In this document: positions 33,465 to 38,327 of the stretch, one piece after another | How the letters are laid out: every line of letters starts with the position of its first letter | How positions within the stretch are numbered: the stretch's first letter is position 1 | The notes under the pieces: model-generated | Database searches by the model: none | Seen by the model: the letters and a program-made list of their open reading frames with translations, nothing else | What the model was told of the DNA's origin: nothing | Made by a program: the position numbers and the translations under genes | Assembly: GCA_018645725.1 (NCBI GenBank) | Contig: JABGWD010000393.1 | Coordinates: 1-38,327 of the forward strand | From: Opitutia bacterium | Lineage (GTDB): Bacteria > Verrucomicrobiota > Verrucomicrobiia > Opitutales > Seribacteraceae | DNA: 38,327 nt | Direction of reading: 5' to 3'

Positions 33465-34292
33465 CTAACGGTTTTTCTGTTTTTTTACGAACTTCAGCAA
33501 ATGCGGGAATGCGGGGGAAGCCATGCCTCCATGATCAAAGCCAGATAGTTCCAGAATTTCTGCATTCGGATGACCGACTACCTTGAGCATTCTCCAAAAG
33601 TAAGCGTTTTCCTCATGCCTGCCCAACATTTCGAGCTTCCGGTCTCCCGTAATGATCAAGATGGTCGCGGCTTCCTTGCGAAGGTGAAAAATAGGTGCAA
33701 ACTTATCCACCACTACCTGTTTTTTTGAAATTCCACGCTCCTCGCGCGGAGTAAAATGCGTAATCGTATGGCCACTGAATGGAATCAAACCCGCAAGCCT
33801 ATCGGCATCGATCCCGTGCTCGGCAAGGTAAGCCTTGTCCAACCCGATCATACTCGTCAAGTACCCACCGGCAGAATGACCTGAAACAAAGATCAACCCT
33901 GGGTCACCTCCGAATTTACCAATGTTACGAAAGGTCCAAGCCACGGCTGCCGCAGCATCATCCACGTAATCGGGGCATTTCGCCTTTGGGAAAAGCCGGT
34001 AATTGGGCGCCACCACCGCAATACCTTGTTTTCTCAATTGCTTGGGTATGGATTTTTCTCCCGAACGCAACCCACCACCATGAAACCAAACGACGGTAGG
34101 GAACGCCTTTTCCGAGCGAGGGTAGTACAAATCGAGTTTGCAACGCTGTTTGCGGTAAGGGTCGATACTACCGTTCTCATCCAGATAGGAAACGTTCTTT
34201 TTCAATTCATAAACAACTTCGACGTCTTCTGTCTTTCTCCCGAGGAGTAGGCTTGGGAATAGCAAAAGGATAACTATTTTGGTCACTTTCAT
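33465..34292 (-). CDS. Secreted alpha/beta hydrolase (BD-FAE/HSL-like esterase)
   Basis: 275 residues. The N-terminus (about 1-18) is a signal peptide. The oxyanion-hole motif HGGG is at 71-74, the nucleophile is S140 in GHSAGG, D217 lies in IITGDRKLEM and H254 in GFDHGGM. This layout is that of the hormone-sensitive lipase/BD-FAE esterase group, found in secreted carbohydrate-ester hydrolases and carboxylesterases. The substrate cannot be told. The ATG is preceded by AGGA within a small palindrome, GAATCAGGATTC (34298-34309), which could partly hide the ribosome binding site. It ends 150 bases before rplY on the same strand and is probably a separate unit. Confidence 0.88.
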   Translation of the reverse strand: MKVTKIVILLLFPSLLLGRKTEDVEVVYELKKNVSYLDENGSIDPYRKQRCKLDLYYPRSEKAFPTVVWFHGGGLRSGEKSIPKQLRKQGIAVVAPNYRLFPKAKCPDYVDDAAAAVAWTFRNIGKFGGDPGLIFVSGHSAGGYLTSMIGLDKAYLAEHGIDADRLAGLIPFSGHTITHFTPREERGISKKQVVVDKFAPIFHLRKEAATILIITGDRKLEMLGRHEENAYFWRMLKVVGHPNAEILELSGFDHGGMASPAFPHLLKFVKKQKNR

Positions 34293-34450
34293 TTTTTGAA
34301 TCCTGATTCGAAGACATACCTAGTCTGCGACAGCCTTCTTCGTGGTTTTTCCCAAGTCTTCAAGCATAAGGCAAGGGTAGAGAAACGCCGTCGAAGAAAC
34401 AATGATTTGACGCCGATCCCGTCGCTGCGAATCTTTTGACCGGACTGGCT

Positions 34451-34479
34451 TTGTCGGTTCTTAGGCTTGCTCGTATCAT
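34451..34479 (+). promoter_or_regulatory. Candidate promoter of the DUF4349-like lipoprotein gene
   Basis: TTGTCG (34451-34456, 4 of 6) is separated by exactly 17 bases from TATCAT (34474-34479, 5 of 6). Transcription would start near 34486, 17 bases before the ATG at 34503. The rest of the 210-base divergent gap 34293-34502 shows no gene. Confidence 0.45.
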
Positions 34480-34502
34480 TCTATTCTCGTATTGATGAAA
34501 GC

Positions 34503-35420
34503 ATGACAAAGCGCGACGGTAAACCTTCCAGTTATTACCCCTCGCTCGTTTTCCTTTCGCTTTTCGCATCTTTCTTTGCCGGATGCTCGGAATCTCCAAT
34601 GGTTGACGGAGAAATGCTTGGGGGTATGGAACCTTCTTGGCAAGAGACAGCCAAAGCCAGTGCCGGCAAAGATTTGTCCATAAGCGAAAACGCAGAAGAA
34701 CTCACCGACTCCGGAGGTGAAAGCGACCAACTTGCCGACAGAAAGATTATTTACGTTTCCGAAATCTGGTTGGTTCTGAAAAAGACGACGTTCGAACAAT
34801 TTGAGAAGGACATAAAAGTCCTTGTCGACACACACGATGGTTATCACTCGGAAGTCAACTTCCATCGAAACCAAGGACAGAACCGCTCCGGACATTGGGT
34901 TTTTCGAGTGCCCGTCGACCACTATCAATCATTCCTCAAATCCGCAAAGGACTTGGGCGTACCGGAGCAAGTTCAAGAAACGGCAAGGGACGTAACGGAC
35001 GAATACGTGGATCTGGATGCCCGCATCTCCAACCAAAAACGATTGGAGCAACGTATTCTCGACGTCCTCGACGAAGTGCAGGGAAAGATCGGCGACGTCC
35101 TTGAAGTCGAGCAACAACTTTCTCGGGTAAGGGAAACCATTGAGCGTCTGGAAGGCAAAATGCGCCAACTCAAGGATCGCGTATCAATGACAACCATCAC
35201 GCTCAACGTGCGTGAGGACGCGGAGTATCAACCGCCACAAGCGCTTTCCTTCGGCAGTTCGATCGGCAATGCCTGGAACAAATCGATCGCGGCTATGGAA
35301 ATTTTCTTCAAGGGGTTGACTCTTGCCATCGTAGCGCTTTCTCCTTGGTTGCTAATACTCATTCCGTTGGGGTATTTGTTCTATCGACTGTTGCGGCGAC
35401 TCTGCGCCAAACGAAAATAA
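34503..35420 (+). CDS. DUF4349-like membrane lipoprotein
   Basis: 305 residues from the ATG at 34503. A lipoprotein signal ends FFAGC with C28 as the lipidated residue. A Ser/Glu-rich linker precedes the domain starting RKIIYVSEIWLVLKK. The features H-W-V-F-R-V-P and ARDVTDEYVDLDARISNQKRLEQRIL are typical of DUF4349. Next come a coiled coil (about 180-235, VLEVEQQLSRVRETIERLEGK-type heptads) and a C-terminal membrane helix (about 268-295) with a basic end. So it would be anchored at both ends, by lipid and by helix. The function of the family is unknown. It stands alone between two divergent or separate units and is followed by a strong terminator. Confidence 0.85.
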   Translation: MTKRDGKPSSYYPSLVFLSLFASFFAGCSESPMVDGEMLGGMEPSWQETAKASAGKDLSISENAEELTDSGGESDQLADRKIIYVSEIWLVLKKTTFEQFEKDIKVLVDTHDGYHSEVNFHRNQGQNRSGHWVFRVPVDHYQSFLKSAKDLGVPEQVQETARDVTDEYVDLDARISNQKRLEQRILDVLDEVQGKIGDVLEVEQQLSRVRETIERLEGKMRQLKDRVSMTTITLNVREDAEYQPPQALSFGSSIGNAWNKSIAAMEIFFKGLTLAIVALSPWLLILIPLGYLFYRLLRRLCAKRK

Positions 35421-35482
35421 GCTTCACCATGAACGTCGTTGCGTTCTTTTTTTCCCTCGTTGCTCCGTTGGCAATCCACTGT

Positions 35483-35528
35483 CCGAGGTGTTCCGCTCTA
35501 GCGATTGCTCCACCCACCTCGGTTTTTT
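35483..35528 (+). terminator. Rho-independent terminator after the DUF4349-like gene
   Basis: CCGAGGTG (35483-35490) and CACCTCGG (35515-35522) form a perfect eight-pair GC-rich stem followed directly by TTTTTT (35523-35528). The loop is unusually long (24 bases), with only a small inner GCT/AGC pairing. It lies 62 bases after the lipoprotein stop and 40 before the next gene. Confidence 0.7.
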
Positions 35529-35567
35529 GTTGGCGCTTGAGATAAGATTGAGGACGCTTGCCGGACT

Positions 35568-37661
35568 ATGCGTACTCGATCATCGTTCCTCACCTTTGTC
35601 TTGGCTCTTTTTACAGCCTCATGTTTCGCCGCAGAACCTGAAAGTCTCCGTTTTGCCAAGATACTGAGCGACCACGTCGTCTTGCAGCAGGGCAAGCCAA
35701 TCACCATTTGGGGTTGGGCCAAGCCGGGAACTGCCGTCAAGGTGACGCTCACTCAGGACGCTGCCTCGGGAAAAAAGGCCGAGGATGAGGCCGGACTTGA
35801 GGGCAAAGCGGACGAAGGGGGCGACTATTCGGTCACGGTGCGCTATGTTGAGAAAAACCCTCCCCGTCTGCAGGAAAAAACCCTTTCCGCCAAGGCTGAC
35901 AAGCAAGGGAGATGGTCGGTTTCCTTTCCTCCGGCCAAGGCCAGTTTTCTGCCCACCTGGGTAATCGCCCGCGGAGATGACGAGATCGCGCTAGTCCGCA
36001 ATGCCCTCATCGGCGAGGTCTGGATCTGCGCCGGACAAAGCAACATGGGATGGAGCGGCTTCAACCGAAAGGGAAGGGAGTCAGGTTCGGCCGATTTCCC
36101 CGGGTTGCGCTACGTAGCATGGGAGGACTCCTGGTACAAGCCGCTGGACGAAATAAAGCGGAAGGTTGGGTGGCAGGAATGCACCCCAGAGACCGCCCCG
36201 CGCTTTTCAGCCGTGCCTTACTTGTTCGGAACGTTCCTTCATCGCTACCTCAAGGTCCCCGTGGGCATCATCAACGTGGCCCGCGGAGGCACCCTCGGGC
36301 AAACGTGGTGCTTACGAAGCGAGCTCGATTCCATCGACGACAAGATCATCAAGACCGTGCTGGCCGACTACGACGCAGAGACTGCGGTCTGGGACGATGA
36401 AAAGCAAGTTGCCGACCTGATGAAGCAATGGGAATCGGATGGCGAAAAGGCCAAGGCCGAGCACAAGGAAAAGGCAGCCAAGGCGGAAGCCGAGGGAAAG
36501 AAACCGCCCCGTCTTCGCATGCCCAAGAAACCCGGCGATTCGCGCAGCGCTTGGAGTCCGCCCGCCGGGCTCTTTAATGCCACCGTGATGCCTATTCGCG
36601 ACCTCGGCCTGCGCGGGGTGCTCTATTATCAGGGCGAGAATAATAACTTCATGCGCTGGACCCGCTACGAGCACACCTTCCCCAAGGTGCCGGTCTCCTT
36701 TCGCAAGGCCTTTCGCGACGACACCCTGCCCTTCGGTTGCATCAGCCAACCGGGGTGGGGGACCTTTGGGATCGACCCCGAGGTGGCCACCGTCGCCGAG
36801 GGATACGCCATTATACGGGACGTACAGAGGCGGGCCCTCAAGGACGATCCGCTTTCCGACATGATCGCCACTTACCCGACGGGCAACTCCTACATTCACC
36901 CCGCCGAAAAGTTGCCTGTTGCCGAGTACGCATCCCTTTGGGCCTTGGCCAAGGTGTACAAGGAACCGGTCGTGCACCGGGGCAACGAATTCGTCGACAT
37001 GAAAATCAAGGAGGACAAGCTGTACCTTTTCTTCGACCAGGACCCGGTCGTTCACGAGCGCTGGAAACACATCGAGAACAATGCCTACTGGCAAGTGCTC
37101 CCCTGCCCACGCGAAGGTAACGCCGAACTTCAAGGCTTCATCATCTCGGGCAAGGACCGACGATGGTATCCCGCCAAGGCCCGCAATGCCAAGCTAGACA
37201 ATAAATGGTGTATCGAGCTCACCAGCGACCTCGTCAAGGAACCCGTGGCCGCCCGCTACGGATGGGCCAACTGGCCAACCGGCAACCTAGTCGGCCGGGA
37301 ACGCCTCCCGCTAGCCACCTTCCGCACTGATGAGTGGCCCATACCCGAAGGCGTCAACTATACTCGGGAAGCCAAGGAAGCCAGTTCCGCCAAGATCAAG
37401 GAGCTTCAGGAGATAGGCAAGATGCAGGCTCTCGACCGCAAGATACGGCAATTGCAGATCGACCTGCCTCGGCTCGAGGCCGAACTTTTCCGGGGAGATG
37501 CCACGGGCCAGATCGAAAGTAAGTTGGCCCGCATCGACGGTATTTTGAACGAGTTCGAGTCGGATTCCTGGCTTTCCCACCAGCTGAAAGGACATGACCC
37601 CGAGTTCGTCGCCAAGCTGAAAGCCGTGCGGGCAAGCCTCGAGGGAATGCGGAAGAAGTAA
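35568..37661 (+). CDS. Sialate O-acetylesterase-like secreted protein (SGNH/SASA family)
   Basis: 697 residues. A signal peptide covers about 1-22 (ending SCFAA). The beginning LRFAKILSDHVVLQQGKPITIWGWAKPG is the standard opening of bacterial sialate 9-O-acetylesterases. A beta domain follows, then ICAGQSNMGW with nucleophile S158. NVARGGTLGQTW and LYYQGENNNF are further SGNH blocks. The His is H444 in NSYIHPAEKLPV, but the Asp that usually precedes it (DIHP) is missing, with Tyr in its place. A Lys/Ala/Glu-rich insertion lies at about 290-325, and the C-terminus (about 600-697) is a coiled coil. The family removes O-acetyl groups from sugars; activity here is uncertain because of the Asp change. 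G+C content is visibly higher than in the upstream genes. Confidence 0.85.
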   Translation: MRTRSSFLTFVLALFTASCFAAEPESLRFAKILSDHVVLQQGKPITIWGWAKPGTAVKVTLTQDAASGKKAEDEAGLEGKADEGGDYSVTVRYVEKNPPRLQEKTLSAKADKQGRWSVSFPPAKASFLPTWVIARGDDEIALVRNALIGEVWICAGQSNMGWSGFNRKGRESGSADFPGLRYVAWEDSWYKPLDEIKRKVGWQECTPETAPRFSAVPYLFGTFLHRYLKVPVGIINVARGGTLGQTWCLRSELDSIDDKIIKTVLADYDAETAVWDDEKQVADLMKQWESDGEKAKAEHKEKAAKAEAEGKKPPRLRMPKKPGDSRSAWSPPAGLFNATVMPIRDLGLRGVLYYQGENNNFMRWTRYEHTFPKVPVSFRKAFRDDTLPFGCISQPGWGTFGIDPEVATVAEGYAIIRDVQRRALKDDPLSDMIATYPTGNSYIHPAEKLPVAEYASLWALAKVYKEPVVHRGNEFVDMKIKEDKLYLFFDQDPVVHERWKHIENNAYWQVLPCPREGNAELQGFIISGKDRRWYPAKARNAKLDNKWCIELTSDLVKEPVAARYGWANWPTGNLVGRERLPLATFRTDEWPIPEGVNYTREAKEASSAKIKELQEIGKMQALDRKIRQLQIDLPRLEAELFRGDATGQIESKLARIDGILNEFESDSWLSHQLKGHDPEFVAKLKAVRASLEGMRKK

Positions 37662-37723
37662 GCCCTTGTTTTGAGAGCCGCAAAATCTTGTAAATCTATG
37701 ATCTCGATCGTTGCCGGAACCGA

Positions 37724-38327
37724 CTAAGGCTTCAGCCTGGCTACTGCGTAGACGAGGAATTCGGGCAGGGTGAAGGAGATTCTGCCGTCGGAAAATCGAA
37801 AGTCTGGATGGAGCGGTTTCTCGTATTCCGGCGAGATCACTTCCACGTCTTTCACCTTCACTCCAACGGGAAGAACGAAAGACACCTCGGCTCCCGACAC
37901 GGCTTTGGCTCTTTCATCAGTGGGACCACGGCCATGATTTGTTTTGCCGTTGGCTCTGTTGGGGAGCTCGTCACGGTCATAGTTAACGAAGTGCAAATCA
38001 ATTTCATTTCCCTTGGCGGGGCGGTTGGCGCATACCCGCAGCGTGGCAGGCGCGTCGATACGACTGAGTTGTTTCCGTGACGGCAAGGCGTCGTTGGTTG
38101 GATCGAGCGTTACTTGGTACTTGGCAAGTATTTCGGGCGTCGCCAAGTCGTCGGGTAGGACGTCGAACAGGACATGCTGGTCGAGCAGGTGCCTGCCCAG
38201 CATGCGGAAGTCTTCCAAGGGTTCGAGGTTCCCTTGCCGAATAGCCTTTCTTGGAAAGAGAAGAAGAGCCTCGGCGTGTGGGGAGTTGCCTCGGAAGAGA
38301 TCCTCGTGGCGTTCGAGGAATTGATAG
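37724..38327 (-). CDS. C-terminal part of a large protein, possibly glycoside-hydrolase-like
   Basis: The frame is open from the window edge to the TAG at 37724, giving about 200 residues, so the start is missing. The first part, YQFLERHEDLFRGNSPHAEALLLF, and then LGRHLLDQHVLFDVLPDDLATPEILAKYQV resemble, from memory, the region after the barrel in beta-galactosidase-like hydrolases, where a Rossmann-like trimerisation domain begins. That domain seems abruptly cut short. A beta-sandwich-like tail follows (EIDLHFVNYDRDE, GAEVSFVLPVGVKV, ISFTLPEFLVYAVARL). It is convergent with the sialate esterase-like gene, and both share high G+C, suggesting a carbohydrate-use locus. The family call is tentative. 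Confidence 0.55.
   Translation of the reverse strand, partial: YQFLERHEDLFRGNSPHAEALLLFPRKAIRQGNLEPLEDFRMLGRHLLDQHVLFDVLPDDLATPEILAKYQVTLDPTNDALPSRKQLSRIDAPATLRVCANRPAKGNEIDLHFVNYDRDELPNRANGKTNHGRGPTDERAKAVSGAEVSFVLPVGVKVKDVEVISPEYEKPLHPDFRFSDGRISFTLPEFLVYAVARLKP

Noticed and set aside
34298-34309. Palindrome GAATCCTGATTC upstream of the alpha/beta hydrolase
   Set aside because: It is too short to claim as an operator; kept only as a note on the ribosome binding site.
36312-37133. 273-codon open frame on the minus strand opposite the sialate esterase-like gene
   Set aside because: G+C-rich coding sequence often leaves long antisense frames; no domain or ribosome binding site is visible.

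Overview
The window looks like core chromosome of a Gram-negative bacterium of the PVC superphylum, most likely Verrucomicrobiota (an Opitutae-like lineage is my best guess). The evidence is indirect, because there is no rRNA here. It includes a double-length tandem UvrA of the kind known from Chlamydiae, a DUF5069 protein, a secreted cytochrome c/leucine-rich-repeat protein of the PSCyt1 type, a sialate O-acetylesterase-like protein, and a full outer-membrane set (BamA, OmpH/Skp, LpxD, HtrA). I see no insertion sequence, phage gene or CRISPR array. No gap between genes exceeds 300 bases.

Layout. 1-2800 (minus): rpmH-rnpA-yidC-yebC, with yidD absent and an unusual C-terminal extension on YidC. 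2915-2991: tRNA-Glu(UUC), followed by the 1807-residue tandem uvrA (plus). uvrA overlaps convergent tyrS by 20 bases. tyrS has a structured leader and shares its upstream region with a peroxiredoxin gene that is preceded by a run of 12 C. 10515-12481 (plus): a STAS anti-sigma-antagonist-like protein and a GAF/SpoIIE-type phosphatase, a partner-switching pair. 12494-15068: DUF5069 protein (minus), MsbA-like ABC exporter (plus) and a small membrane protein (minus). 15134-16555: cytochrome c/LRR/YHS-like secreted protein.

16597-22753 (plus): a compact biotin operon, bioA-bioB-bioD-bioF-esterase-bioC, with pyrE attached. Its genes abut or overlap, and a candidate BirA-like operator lies upstream. 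It would supply the pimeloyl-ACP branch (BioC plus an unusual small esterase in the BioH/BioG role) and all four ring-assembly steps.

33314 down to 22773 (minus): rplY-pth-rpsF-ssb-rplI-dnaB-bamA-ompH-lpxD-prs-htrA. This tightly spaced run joins translation, replication, outer-membrane assembly and PRPP synthesis. rpsR, which normally sits between ssb and rplI, is missing.

33465-38327: accessory genes. These are a secreted alpha/beta hydrolase, a DUF4349-like lipoprotein, a terminator, a sialate O-acetylesterase-like protein, and the C-terminal part of a large, possibly carbohydrate-active protein. From about 35568 the sequence is visibly richer in G+C than the rest, suggesting different ancestry. 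Many genes lack a clear Shine-Dalgarno sequence and several use GTG or TTG, so start positions are less certain than gene identities.
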